Assembly (NCBI GenBank): GCA_022457155.1
Contig: JAJGOT010000171.1
Location: forward strand, 992,501-1,056,500
Length of the DNA: 64,000 bases
Direction: 5' to 3'
Origin: Cladopsammia gracilis
Taxonomy: Eukaryota > Cnidaria > Anthozoa > Scleractinia > Dendrophylliidae
Shown: in pieces, positions 23,467 through 36,200 of the stretch
Layout of the letters: every line of letters starts with the position of its first letter
Position numbering within the stretch: the first letter of the stretch is position 1
Position numbers and translations under genes: made by a program
Notes under the pieces: model-generated
The model's database searches: none
Seen by the model: only the letters and a program-made list of their open reading frames with translations
What the model was told of the DNA's origin: nothing

Positions 23467-23599
23467 CATTTTATCATATGACCAAATTGGAGACAAAATT
23501 ACTTGAAATTTTAACGTGCGAGGCCGTCCGCTTTTGTAGTAGTTTTTGTAATATTTTTCATAGGTACATTTGGTGAGGGCATGGCTGTAACTTGAGTTG

Positions 23600-26155
23600 A
23601 CGAAGGTGAAACACTTAAAGGATAATAATGTCCTGCAATCCTCTGTTGGGGTGTAGAGGATTCACAGTTTCTGCTAAGGAGACTGATCCAAGATCATCAG
23701 AGAGAAGATCTGCCAAGAATGAAAATGGACTATCAAAACAACCACTTTCATGCTGAAGGTGTTTTGACGCATCGCATTCAGATCGTGCCAATGGAACTGA
23801 TGCGTCAGAGTGGACAAGTGTGCCACCATACAAAACAACATTCTGAGAACCCGCTGGACTTTGTTTGTTTAAAGTGGAAAGAGTAGAACTTGAAAATGGC
23901 ACATGACATTTTGACAGTTAACAACAGTTTCAGTAGTTGGCATTGGCCCCTTGAATCGCTTGCGGGGATTGCTATTCTTTCTTCCAACGTTGGGCTCTTG
24001 CTTGCCTCCCATGTTAATCGATGTGATATTCAGACTAGTGCTTCTGTTATAAACATCAAGATACTTTGCTAGAAGACCTTGTTTTTCAGAGACGGCTACA
24101 GCGTGAGAACAAATGCCAAGAGATTTGAAGCCTGGGCAGGAGCATTTAACCACAGTATTGGTGCTGTCATTACATTTAACGGTGTGGAAGTTGTCACTAC
24201 TTTCACTAACCACTAAAAATGTACCCTCAGCTACTTGCTTGCCTGTGAAACAAGGAGCAGGTTGGACTGCTCCTGGGGAGGTAACAATCTTGACAGCCTT
24301 CTCCCATATTCTCCCATATGTTGCTCAAAACGACATCATCAAGAGGACTTTGCAGAATTTCCCATGAAGCTGATAACAGTCCTGAAGAGGTGATATTTCT
24401 GATAGTGCCTCTCTCCCCCTGCATCACTTCAGCGATGGTCATTCCTCTCAGCTTATTGACATATGTTTCTCTCTGCTTCACTGTTATCTTGAACCACTGA
24501 TCTGTGGTGAGAGCTAGGTGAGTGTATTTTATTGTGTACTCTCCTCGTCCCGTTATGGCCTTCACGAACTCGTCCTCGTAACCTGTCCGGAGCTGTTTCA
24601 TATCTTGCATGAATTTTGGAAGAGATACTTCCTTGTTGTTCTCTTTGTGTTTGATGACATGATTATTACTCTCTGAGCTGTGCATGTAGAATCTCTTAGG
24701 AGTGTAACCTAGCCCAGCGGATGTTCGTACGTTGGCAAGCATCGTTTCTTTGACCATTGAAGTTGTTGTGTCCAACCAACGGACAAAGGTGGAGCACTTC
24801 TTCTCCCAATCCTGTTGCACAGATTCATAAAGGGTGTCAAACATTTCAAGCGAGTCAGCATCGACCATTCCTTTATTGTATATCCCGTCTCTAGTGTTGT
24901 AGTCAAAAATCTGGTTTGTGATTTTGCTCCTGTCAGACTCTTCCAGGACTTTCAGATGTTCTTTTACATTGTTTCTGAAATGGCTCATACATCGCAGCCT
25001 CACAGCAGATGAAAATCCCTCTGAGAAGGACTGTTCAAGGGCTTTCTCTCCATCAGTTCCAAATGCCCTCAATTCGTCTTTAAGACCTGGACAATTTTTT
25101 TGGATACAATAAACAAAATCAGCGTAGACGTCTTTGGTCAGGTTTTGACTAATAAGAATGGGGCCAATACAGATTGGGTGTTCACCAGTTCGTTTAGGCA
25201 TTAACAGGAGATTTTGATAAGTAACTGGTGTTACACTGTACTTTCCGATGTTAAAGGTAGGATCTACTGTTACCACACTTGATACCAATTCTGACGTGCA
25301 GTAGGCTTTCAAATTCTGAAACTGTGTGGTCGTTCCTAATACCAGAAATAACGGGTTAGGATGTGTTTAATGCTTCTAATGAAGGTATTTTGGGAATCGC
25401 TCCATCTGTCTTCGTTTGCCATTGTTAAGAGACTCCCTAGGACGTTGTTAGATTGTGATTTCTGGGGGAAGCCAGTTCTCGTCTGCTTCATGTTGCACGC
25501 TTGTTTTCTGTTCCTTGGGGTACAACCTGCGCTCTTTGCATGAATTGTTCCTCCTAGGTCTCGTGTTGTTTTTTGAAAAGCTTCTTTCGGGGTGCTTTGG
25601 CTAAGGTTAGACCTGAGCAAATTCTTTGTTGACTCCTTTGTTCTTGTTTTTCTTGGCATTCCCGTGTGATTTCACAATAAAAGAATGTTCTTGCCCACTA
25701 AAGTTGTACTGAACAAGTGCGATGTTTTCTAGAATATCCCCACTTGGTGTTGTACAGTATGAGATCGTTCTCTTTAAATGGGTGGCGAAGAGGCGCACTT
25801 CTTGTACTTGCTTGTAAGAAAGTAATTATTTCGTCCCACCACTTTCTTCCTAGAAATTCGATCACAGCGGTTTAATGCACCACTCTCGAAATGCAAGTGA
25901 AAGGTCTCTGCTGGGGATCCAATCTGTTCGTACGAGCCATTATCGTCTGCTTCTAAGTCTTCTAGTGATACAAATCGTAAATTGACGAGAAAAGATGCAT
26001 TAATTTGTACTCTGCAAGGCTGATGCCTGCACAAAACGCTTTCTTTGTGACCTTTCGCAAGGATCTTTATTATCTTTTCTGCTGCAAAGCTGGCAGTTTC
26101 TTCTCTTATGAAGATGGGAGAAGAGCCACAAAAGTCGACCTCGTCTGGGTCACTG
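23600..26155 (-). pseudogene. MULE-like transposase with SWIM finger, copy C (decayed)
   Basis: It is read leftward from an acceptor-like TTTCAG near 26160. The N-terminal region at 26155-25774 has SLEDLEADDNGSYEQIG. The linker is at 25800-25340. The DDE core at 25312-24300 shows VVTVDPTFNIGKYSVTP, RAFGTDGEKALEQ, RCMSHFRNNVKEHL and TSAGLGYTPKRFYMHSSES. A SWIM finger at about 24150 (CSCPGFKSLGICSHAVAV) and a Ser-rich tail follow. It is intron-less across the core, unlike copy B. Frame changes near 25790, 25640, 25340 and 24290 show it cannot make the full protein as read. The core sequence is clearly different from copy B, so this is not a recent duplicate. Confidence 0.75.
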
Positions 26156-26794
26156 AAACAAATTTAGATTTCTCATTAATTTACACTGCAAAACGCAATA
26201 ATAAAAAGGCCAATGTAGCCAGGGTTGAGACTTGCTCCAGGTGTAAAGAAATACATAACTTTATTTAACTTTGACATTTGAATAGCTTAAAATTTCAACA
26301 AAACCCTGCTTGCATCAGAACAAAGTTACCAAAATAACTAACAGTACAAAATCCAAGGAATCCATTCAACAAGGCTTTGAAATCAATCTACTTCGGAAAT
26401 CATTTAATAAATTCTCCAGTCGCCATGGTCTTATTGTAGAGAAGTATGGTACAGCCCTGCGTGAGATGAGATAAGCAATCCAGGCTTGAATTGCAACATC
26501 GTATCCTTACATTACGTATTTATTAGTAAGATTTGTATTTCAGTTGTATCTAAGCACATGTACGCGCGCATTTTTATTTTAATTTAATTATTTGTGCGCG
26601 TGCATTATTTGTTTATTTAATTGACGTGTGCATTTAGTTCGTTAAATAACGTCTTAATTTCACTTTGCATTATTTTCCTTACTTATTTGTGTTGTCCGTG
26701 ACTGTGCTCACATCGTGGGTGGTTTCTCCTAAAATGTTCTGCAATTGGTATAGGATTTAATGGAGCCGAAACCAATTGTGGAATTGCACGCATT

Positions 26795-27019
26795 TTGGGC
26801 ATCCTACTGATGAACAGTTACGACACAGAGATATATATATTTTTAGCAACTACTGTGATTTGCAGTCTGTCCATTTGAATTATTATTATTATTTTTTTAT
26901 TTTTTTAATGTTGTAATGTACTTTTATTGGTGTTGGGCATCCTATTGATGAACAGTTACGACACAGAGATATATATATTTTTAGCAACTACTGTGATTTG
27001 CAGTCTGTCCATTTGAATT
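26795..27019 (+). repeat. Two 87-bp direct repeats
   Basis: Copies at 26795-26881 and 26933-27019 (offset 138 bp) differ at one visible position (CTACTG versus CTATTG). Each starts TTGGGCATCCTA and ends CCATTTGAATT. A T-rich spacer separates them. This is a recent local duplication. Confidence 0.85.
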
Positions 27020-27059
27020 GAATACAATTGATCATTTAGTTAATATTATCTGCATACCT

Positions 27060-27156
27060 AGGTGGATCATCATCTTTTGTAGGACATTCATTAAGCTCTT
27101 CCACTTTTTCATCTTTGTCGTCAGATTGCAAGAGTTTTCTCACAGGTATATTTAGT
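27060..27156 (-). CDS. Candidate exon, one of a duplicated pair
   Basis: On the minus strand it reads IPVRKLLQSDDKDEKVEEL, then NECPTKDD..PPR, and ends at a GTATGC donor. It closely matches the exon at 27281-27380. Acidic, no known domain. It may belong to the same transcript as the hAT-like exon upstream at 27.7-27.9 kb. Confidence 0.45.
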
Positions 27157-27280
27157 TTGCCCCTTGACCAGCTTAAAATATAAACGAAAGGCTGCTTTAG
27201 AACAAAGGTACCGAAATAACGGAGAAGGTATAGTCCAAGAAAAAAAAATAGTTATTGGATTAACATAAGCTGCATACCTA

Positions 27281-27380
27281 GGTGGCTCATCTTTTGTTGC
27301 GCATTGATTGAGCTCTTCTACTTCTTCTTCATTGTCAGATTGTAAGAGTTTTCTTACAGGTGTACACACAGCAGCACCTC
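27281..27380 (-). CDS. Candidate exon, second of the duplicated pair
   Basis: It reads TPVRKLLQSDNEEEVEELNQ, then CATKDEPPR, before an identical GTATGC donor. The duplicated block keeps both coding potential and splice signals, which suggests tandem exon duplication. The function is unknown. Confidence 0.45.
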
Positions 27381-27688
27381 TTAAAAAAGTTAAACTGTGA
27401 GACCTCAACGTAAAGATCATTTTAGGAAACCATTACTGAAAGCCAATACTCTACCTAGGCAGAAACAGCTTGTATCAATACGTAATTGTTAATTCACTTG
27501 ATTCTTAATGTCAGCATTGCTGTAAAGCTTGCCCGAGTGCTTATATGGTGAATACAATTTTATGTTGATTGTTGTAATGCTGCCTTTATCATTCAATTCA
27601 ATAAACTGACAAGAAACTGTAACAGTTTCTTTAAAAAAGTTCTATTAACAGAAAGATAATTAAATCACTTTAAAAATGCCTGTAAGTA

Positions 27689-27890
27689 CCTGGCTCTGTA
27701 AGCAGTGAGGTGTCATACATAATGTTCCCATACAAAGTTCAGTGGTTGAATGCAGGTAGGTCTTGACACGCTTCAAGGCAGAGAAGGAACGCTTGCTGAT
27801 GGCGTTGGTAGCTGGCATGACAAGCATAAGCTTACCAAGGGTGCAAATCTCACTTAGTAGGAGTTCGCGATCATTTCTGAGTGACTGAAA
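27689..27890 (-). pseudogene. hAT transposase C-terminal dimerisation segment
   Basis: The minus-strand frame reads LLLSEICTLGKLMLVMPATN, followed by AISKRSFSALKRVKTYLHST. This is the conserved hAT C-terminal dimerisation motif (small residues, then S-x-R-S-F-S-x-L-x-x-x-K-x-x-x-R/Y). It is only one exon or fragment; the catalytic part is not nearby. A GTACTTAC-type donor follows, so it could belong to a hAT-derived gene. Confidence 0.6.
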
Positions 27891-30800
27891 TCAGTTTTGT
27901 GTTTAATTTGTGTCTTCATTATTTTTTTGGTAAAAATAAAATAGGGGGCACGCCCCCCTCCGGTTCCTCCCCACGCTACGGCCCTGTGTGAAAGGAGTCA
28001 TGTTAGCGTAGGAACTGTTTAGTCTCGGCAAGTGGAATCAAAGCAGTCTACTCTACAGCTGTCAAAAGGAGCTGTGAATTTCACTAGTCATTGGGGAACA
28101 TACTCCGGAACGCTGTTCATTCTATGCTATTCTTGGTAGTCAGTGCGGTGTTGATAGCATGGATAAAGAAGCGCGGAAAAGTATCCCGCTACTAGAATGA
28201 GCGCGCGATATCAGAAGTCACAAGGCTAAACATTCGTTTAGTGGTGCTGAAACTGAGGTGGAGCTCATCTTAGCGAGAGCGGCCATCTTTACGCCACTGC
28301 AAAACATAGAGTTGTGGACAATTTGTCCAGGTCATCAACGTCTCTTGGTGTTAGTTGGCAGCGGTGCCCTACTAAATGCTCTGTACCCCTGAAATTGTCT
28401 CAACACAACACAACGAAGCAGTTGGAAAGCGACCAAAGGTGGAAACAGGACTGAGTTAAGCTGCTTCCCAACTTGTACTAAGGGAGACAGGTATCTTCAT
28501 TGCCACCGGCACTGGTAAGTACACTTTGCGTAATGACGTTCGTTCAATGTTGACGAGAAATTAGTAATACAGAAAAGAGAAATTACCACAACACTTTTCA
28601 ACTCTAGGTGTATGCTCCAAATGCAGAAAGCTGTCAGGGGAGCTACTGTAGAAAGTGACCCCAGTAAGTCCAAGAAGTGCCAGTGAGGGCAAAGCGCTCC
28701 GAAGAATACAAGAAATACCAATTTTCCTCCTAGCCCCACGCCTATTTTGATGATTTAGTCACTATGCACGATGTTCTACCCCCAGTCCTTATGGCAGTCT
28801 GAACCCTCTTCGCTACTTACTACAGATGACAATTCCACAGATTTTACAACTCGGATAAGAAAGTACTCTGTCCGCCTTTGCGCGTTAAACACTGGATATA
28901 AGCCAATACGAGCGAACTGCCTCAAATGGCCGTTACCAGAGCCTCCTTCGTGGGATCTGAAGAGCTGGGGCCTGGGTGCGATAACTTATTAATGCCCGTA
29001 TGAAGTATCTGCAGTCGCGCAGGATTAGTGTGTCACTTGTAGATCACGTTAGGGCGCTTCCAAAACGAAATAGTCCGCTATAGGTCCACTACATCAGTAA
29101 CTTTTTGGTTGTACACTGTTACTCAGACCGGCTGTCAAAAAACCTTGTGATCCCCCCCTTCCCCCACTCTTCAAGTGGTTCTTTCATATGTTTTACACAC
29201 TGGCGCTCCAACCCCTTTCAAAATTTGAAGGTCCTCCCGCCCCGGCTACATGACTAAAATTTGTGTGTTTTTGAGCTTCGGGATTCCTGTGGTGGGCGGC
29301 TCAAAACTCTGACATCACTGTAACAAACGTATGGGAGAATCAGTAGTATCAGGAGCCCATCATTGATGGGCTCCTGGTAGTATCCTAGATTCATTGTCAG
29401 TCAGCTCTCTGACCTAATATACTTCAACTATTCGTACAGCACAAGTAGAAGGCGAGGTAGAAAGGTGGAAAGTAAAAGCCGGATTGCACATGCAAAAGAG
29501 GGCCCTTGCAAAATGGCAGTTTTGGTGCTGGAATCCGGCCTTCTTGGAAACCTCTAACAACTTTTATGATAAGCTCATAGTCTTTTGGGTATCTAAAAAT
29601 TATAGCAAAAAATAAAAAGTAAAGAAATCAAAGAGAAAATCCCCAAAATAGCATCTTTTTAGTTTTGACTTTCTTGAACACCATCATTGATTTCCGTGTC
29701 ACGTGTCATCTCTAAGGGTCATCTATAATTAGCCGTCACGCAATTTTTTGACCTTGTTTATGCTGCTTGCATAGGCAGTGCTCGCTCAGTACAGTTTTGT
29801 GTATCAAAGTTTTGACGGTGATCTTTTTACGATATTGGATGACTAAACCAAGCGAAGATTTACTAATGAATATAAGACCTACAAGCTTAACTTGGAAAAC
29901 TAAATTCGCGCAGGTAAGGTTTTGTTAATTGAAAGAGGATTTCGTGAGAAAACTTTGACCTGACATTAATGGAATGTGATTACTTGATGCGACCAACAAT
30001 TCTGCTATTTCACTAAAAAAATAGCTTTATCTGCAATGATTTGTCTTTCATCGGTTTTCGTTTTGCTAATATGAGGTCGGGATGCTATATAAACAGATAT
30101 GAAGAAACTTGGCTTCAGTTATATACGCAAACTGGTCGGTACCAAATACTTACATGTGGACAATTTGTAGCAAAATATCAAATTTCACGCTCCCATTCAA
30201 AGAAGATTTTTAAAGCGCTGACTAAAAAACCCAGATTAAATATTATGTGGGCTTCAAGAGGGACATATTAATACTTTATTGCCATAGATCAATAGGTGAT
30301 TGAAGAATGCTGCTTTTCACAAATCCGAATTTCATTATCGTGGTAAAACCACCGTTGTCGCTCGAGTTGAAAATTGCTCTTCAAAATAGTGTTGCCAGAC
30401 TGTCAAAATCACCCTTCAGAAAATTAAAACTGCTCTGTATGAGGTGGAAATGATCTATTTTCTCGGAATTGAGTGTTTGTTTGATCAGAATTGAGGTTGT
30501 TTGATTCACGCGAGCGACTTTTTGTGGTCGACCATTTTCGCCTGTCTGAACGGCTGTTTTCATGACCCGGAGCCGCGAAATCGATTTTCTCATTTTATTC
30601 CAAAATTAATTCATATTTTGAAAAATTAACTCCAGAACATTATTAAACTCATTAATATCAACCTTTAGACCGAAAATAAAGGCAGGTTGACTTTCCAGCC
30701 GTGGCCGGGATTTTTCAATTTTGTCTGGTTTTTGCTGACATTGGCTCTTAAGCCTTTTTGCAACCCTCCCTTTCAGACATTGCAAGGATTCCTTAACTCT

Positions 30801-30926
30801 TCACTCCCTCGGTGGCCTGCCCTTCGTGTTCGTATGCAAATGACGAAATGTTCAAGTACTGTCAGCAATGTGGCTGTGAACGGAAAAGGGCTCAATATAG
30901 TGAAGTAGGGCAGCAGTTAAAGAAAG
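27891..30926. other. No gene recognised
   Basis: Short open frames only. It contains a perfect 25-bp inverted repeat at 29351-29375 and a GC-rich patch (GGGGGCACGCCCCC at about 27944-27957). Confidence 0.4.
29351..29375. repeat. Perfect hairpin, 12-bp stem
   Basis: AGGAGCCCATCA, one T, then the exact complement TGATGGGCTCCT. GTAGTATC flanks it on both sides. Confidence 0.9.
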
Positions 30927-31366
30927 TTGTTGTTCAAAAAAGTGCCATCTCTGAATGCGTATAGCAACTTGCTTGCTCGATGGCACCAGTCATCGTGCTA
31001 CGTCAGACAAAAAAGTGCTCTCGAGCGTGAGCTGTCCAATTTCTTGTTCAGCCTGTCCTCATCTAAATCTATCGCCACAGCTTTGCCGGCTGATGTGGTT
31101 GCATTCCTTGTATGGAAAGATCGTGGAGGAACATGCATCCATCCATCCTGCATCCATCAGCCGGAGTGTCAGAGGCAGGCATCCTGTCAGTGCCCTTTAC
31201 GTCTTGCCCATAGAACAGTAGACTCTAATAGGCAAATTGAGATCAATTTTTGCAGAAAATGGGAGAGGTACTGAATAGCAGCCCCTCATGGGGATTGGTA
31301 ACCCAGCCTCAGATCGCGCAGTAAAACAGTATCTAGCAATTCTAGTAACACAACCGGGTTATCTGT
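30927..31366 (+). pseudogene. Tyrosine-recombinase N-terminal fragment (Crypton/Ngaro-like)
   Basis: The frame encodes SALERELSNFLFSLSSSKS, then ADVVAFLVWKDRGG, a His/Cys pair region and CQCPLRLAHRTVDS. After a frame change near 31270 it reads GIGNPASDRAVKQYLAILV. This is the SAM-like N-terminal DNA-binding part of a tyrosine-recombinase family common in cnidarian mobile elements. The catalytic domain is absent downstream, so it is a dead fragment. Confidence 0.6.
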
Positions 31367-32120
31367 CTTTAGTATCTAAACTATTTTGTTGATTGGCCCG
31401 GAAGTATGATCCCTGAGCCAGTATAATTGTTTGTCGGGATTTTGATAAGGATTGGAAGAGGCCAACGGATGGAATTAGATCTTGATAACTTTTCCTAACA
31501 AAGAATAAATGTGGTGTGCATAGTATAATATTCTGCCCTGGGTATTGTTATTGATGATATGCAAATAAGGTATGGGGAATCACTCTGGCTTTCCCCAAGC
31601 CCCGCGCTGACTCTTGTGACAGTCAGACCAAGCACACACCCAATGCGAAAACGCTGCCATTGTCTCCGTTAGAGACGCTAGATAACAAGTAGACAAAATG
31701 TATCCACTATTTCGCTTACATGAACAGCCAACCGCTCTCGAGTGCACTCTAAACTTCGTAGTTGCTAAGCAACTATGAACAAAAAATGAAAAAATAAAAT
31801 AAATGGCGAGCATGAGAACCGAAAAGCATGGCAGCAAGGTGAGAAGGAAACGTGAAATAGAACAAAATATATGATACTAACATGAGAGTTGATAAGAAGA
31901 GATTTTCGCCTCAAAATTTCTTGTTCCGAAGAAGAACCAGGAACGGCATTCTGATGAATAGACGGAGCGGGGCTAAACTACAGAATAACAAAAGTGCCTA
32001 TTGTATTATACCTCATTCTATAAAGAGTTCTGACACATGTAAATGAGGTGTTGTTTTGGCTAATTTGCATTAGATTCGGAACACATAAAGTTCAATGTTT
32101 AAGTTGACTCGCTGTAAATG
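31367..32120. other. No gene recognised
   Basis: Short frames only. It ends at the target site of the BEL/Pao element. Confidence 0.4.
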
Positions 32121-32125
32121 CAAAA

Positions 32126-32539
32126 TGTGACTGCAGCGCTGCGCAGTCAGCGGTATGTTGTAAAAGCTTAGCAGCCGCGCCAGATTTTAGTAAGTGGCCG
32201 CCATGTTAGCCCTTTCTCGTGTTGTTCAAGTTTTGGATAGTTATCGCCGTCCATCAGACATAATACGGCCTAAATGGTAAGAACTGTGGAAAGAACATTT
32301 TACGGAAAATCCCTTGAGAGTATTTCACACGATATTTTGAAGTTTAGTACTTGCAAATCACATATTTAGCCTATCATGTATTTGTCATATCAGATTGTTA
32401 TCTCGGGACTCAGGATCCAAGAACTAAGGAGTAAAAACAATGTGCTGTACCGAGGACCTGTGAATAAACTACGTTTGGGACGTTCGTGTTGATTGTTAGC
32501 AACTCCTCTTGTTGTATGTACTACGGGAGGCCAGCCACA
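32126..32539 (+). repeat. 5' LTR
   Basis: It begins TGTGACTGCAGCGCTG and ends GGCCAGCCACA (TG..CA ends). It is 414 bp, the same length as the 3' LTR. No obvious TGG-type primer-binding site follows it: the next bases are ATAACAATCGTTAGACG. Confidence 0.95.
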
Positions 32540-32573
32540 ATAACAATCGTTAGACGATCTGCGTGTAGCAGTC

Positions 32574-33242
32574 ATGTCCGTCAACAAAGAAGCAAGATCC
32601 GAAGACCAGGCCAATGTGGCGCTGGAAGAAGAAACTGATGAATCAAGGAAGCGTTTCCTGACGGAGAAAGGGTATACGTATCAACTCAACTTGAAAACAA
32701 GTAACTTGAAAACCAAGAAATGTGAACTGGTGAAGCAAATGAGAGGTACTCTACTGAAGCGAGGTCAGTCAACTAAACTAGTAGAATTTAAGAAAGAATT
32801 CAGCGAAGCTCAGATTTTGCATTGTGAATTTCAAGACATGGTTGAAGAGATTAAGGTTTTTGTGAACCCGGAAGAGAATGTGGAAAGTATTGAAAGAATG
32901 GTTGATCAAGTTGGCAGAGAATGGTCAAATTTTGAGTGTGACATTAGGTCAGAGATAAGATATCTGGAATTTGTCGAACAACACGTGGATGATTCAATCT
33001 CTGAAGCATCCAAAAGGTCCAGTCGAGTATCCAAGAAAAGTGGCAAGTCAAAAATAAGTTCCAGTGAGAATGTCGAAGAAGTTAGGTTTCAGTTACAAAA
33101 GGAAGAAGCTGCCTTAAAAGCTAAACTGGCCTATATAGAGAAGGAACGGATACTGAGATTAGAACACAGAAAGACTGAGTTGACCAAATTAGAACAAGAA
33201 AGAAAATTGGAAGAGCTAAGAGTACAAAGTGAACTTGCTTAG
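32574..33242 (+). pseudogene. BEL/Pao polyprotein N-terminal segment (coiled-coil Gag part)
   Basis: It starts with ATG 34 bp after the 5' LTR and runs 222 codons to an in-frame TAG at 33240-33242. It is charged and helical, with a long coiled coil near the end (KEEAALKAKLAYIEKERIL and similar). The following Gag/Pol sequence continues in the same frame after the TAG, so this is the front of one polyprotein. The TAG could be a point mutation or a regulated stop; the former is simpler. Confidence 0.8.
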
Positions 33243-36200
33243 AATCAAGCAAAGCTTAATGTATGCATGTCAGCAGATAAAGAAGAACTGTTTGATGATC
33301 AGGACCTAAACTCGATTCCCCCAGCTGATAAGGTTAAGGACATGGACAAATTCCTTAATTCAATTCCAGTCACAAGTAAGAGTGATCTCTCTCCTGGTCC
33401 GCAAGAACCTATCTATTCTTCAACTCAGTTAAATGGGGCCAAACCCACTTTCAGTCTCCCGCATGTAGAACATGGAGTGAACAGTACGTTAAGCCCCAGT
33501 GCCACACCCTTTCAACCACACTCTGTTGTCTTAGAAAAGTGTATGGACAAACTAGTGGAAACAAGTAGTATGTTGGTAGCAGCTACTATGGAGCAGAACC
33601 TAGTGAACAGGCAACTAGCAATCTCAGGGCAACTGCCTAAGATTTCAATCCCAGTTTTTAGTGGAGATCCTTTAGAGTATCCTACATGGAACAGTTCCTT
33701 CAGTGCCCTTATTGATTCCAAACCAATGGACGCGCAGACAAAATTGAACTTCCTACATCAGTACATCTCAGGAAAGCCCAAACAAGTTGTTGATCAGTAT
33801 ATGTTAATTGGTACTGAAGATGCCTATCAGTCTGCGAGAAAGTTGTTACAGGAAAGGTATGGTAACTGCAATGTGGTAGGGACAGCCTTTATGAACAAAC
33901 TGGAGAACTGGCCTAAGATTGGCGTAAGAGATGCGGAGGCCCTAAGAGATCTTTCTGACTTCCTGCAAAAGATAATTGCCGCCAGGGAAACTACTCCTAG
34001 TCTTGCTGTCTTAGACTTTGCGAAGGAGAACGTTAAAACTCTAAACAAGTTGCCATTTCAAATTCAGAATAAGTGGAGAGGGATAGTACAACAGTGTAGA
34101 GTCTCAAAAGGAAATGGTGCTTATCCTACCTTCTCTGAATTTGCTTCATTTGTGAAAGAGTGTGCAGAGAGAGCGAACATTCCCGAGCTTGAGGAGCTGT
34201 CCAAAACCAAAGAGGTTGTTAGGTCTAGAGGGCCATTCAGACGCTTACCAAAAGGCGAGGAGGCCTTTTCCTTCGAAACCCATGTATTGGATCCAAGCAA
34301 GAATGTGACTGCCCAGGGTCAAGGTGAAAAGGAGAGACTCCCAACCAGTTCGCAAGGGAAAAGCGAGAAGAAAAAGACCGAAGCATGTCTGTTTTGCAAA
34401 GAAGAACATCAGCTAGACGAGTGTAAAAAGTTTGCAGAGAAGCCGCACAAGGAAAGGAAGGACTTCTTCTATAAGAAATTTCTTTGTCTTGGATGTGCCT
34501 CTAGCAGTCAACATCAAGTAGCCTCCTGTAAGAACAGACTTAAATGTCGCACGTGTTCTGGAAATCACCCTACATGCCTCCATATTCAGAAAACACCCGC
34601 GGAAAGTATTACGAACTGTACAAATGTTTGTACCATCCCTGAGCAAGAGGGCGGCTCGGATCATGCCATGATTGTACCTGTTTGGGTCAGACAAGTTAGC
34701 CAACCCAGTAAAGAAGTCTTACAATACGCAGTGCTGGATGACCAATCCAATGTGAGTTTTGTGTCGCAAAGTTTGTGCGAGAAATTGAACTTGCAAGGCC
34801 CACCAACCGACTTACTGCTGACAACAGTGCAAGAGAGAAATGTACATGTACCAAGCAACCGTATTTGTGGAGTTGAGGTGTTGGATTTTAGAAGGGAGCA
34901 TGCCGTGAAACTACCCATGATGTTCAAGCGAGATATCATCCCAGCCAGTCGGTCGCAGATTCCAAAAGCCAGTGTTGCCCGGAAATGGGAACATCTGTGT
35001 CCTATTGCTGACGAGCTCATGCCCTACAATCCAAGTGTGGAAATCTCTTTGCTGATTGGCAATAACTGCCCTAGTATCGTCAGACCCAGAGAAGTCCTAG
35101 TGGGAGGTGAAGACGACCCTTACGGCCAAAGATCTTTAATGGGGTGGGGGATAATCGGCAAGGTGTGCAAGACTACAGGTGGAGTCAACCATAAGGAAGG
35201 AGTGTGCAACAAGGTGGTGGCCAAAGAAACCTATGAACACTTCGCCTTTACAACAAAGGTGAAAGAGGTTATCGACCCACAGAAGATTATCAAGATTCTT
35301 GAGTCAGACTTTACAGAGAGTTCTGTAAATACCAAGCCCTATTCAGCTGAAAATAGAAGATTCCTCAACATCCTTGAGAATGGTATTGTGAAGAGATCGG
35401 ATGGGCACTATGAAATGCCTCTTCGTTTGAAGACAGACAAACCGTCACTCCCCTTCAACCGCGAACTAGCTGTCAAGAGATGGCACCAGCTTGTAGCAAG
35501 GTTTAAGAGACAACCCAAGTTTGTGGAAGATTATCGCTTATTCATGAAAGATGTGATTGCCTTGTGTGCCGAAGAGGTACCACCAGACCGCCATGGAGTT
35601 CAGGATGGGATGGTTAACTATGTGCCACACACAGGTGTTTATCATCCAAAAAAAACAAACCAGATCAGAGTTGTTTTTGATTGTTCGGCCCAGCATGAAG
35701 GAGTGTCCCTGAACGATCACTTGTTTCAAGGACCCGACCTCATGAACACTCTTCTGGTCATCCTGTGCAGGTTCAGGCAAGAAAATGTAGCCTTTATGAC
35801 TGACATTAAAAGTATGTTTCATCAGTTTATGGTGTCAAAGGAACACAGAGATCTCCTGCGTTTTTTGTGGTGGAAGGATGGGGATCCTGCAAATGAAGTG
35901 ATTGAGTATAGGATGAAGGTTCATCTTTTCGGTGCTGGTAGTTCACCTGGCTGCGCAAATTTTGGTCTAAAGAGAGCAGCAGATGATGGAGAGAAAGAGT
36001 TTGGTGAAGAAGCTGCTGAGTTTATACGAAAGGACTTTTATGTGGATGACGGACTAAAATCAGTCCCTACCGTGGAGCGAGCTGTTACACTGATAAAAGC
36101 AAGTCAAGGCATTTGCGCCAAGGCTGGCCTGAGACTGCACAAAATTTCATCAAACAAAAGAGAAGTTCTTGAAAAGATTCCAGCCGAAGATCGCGCCAAA

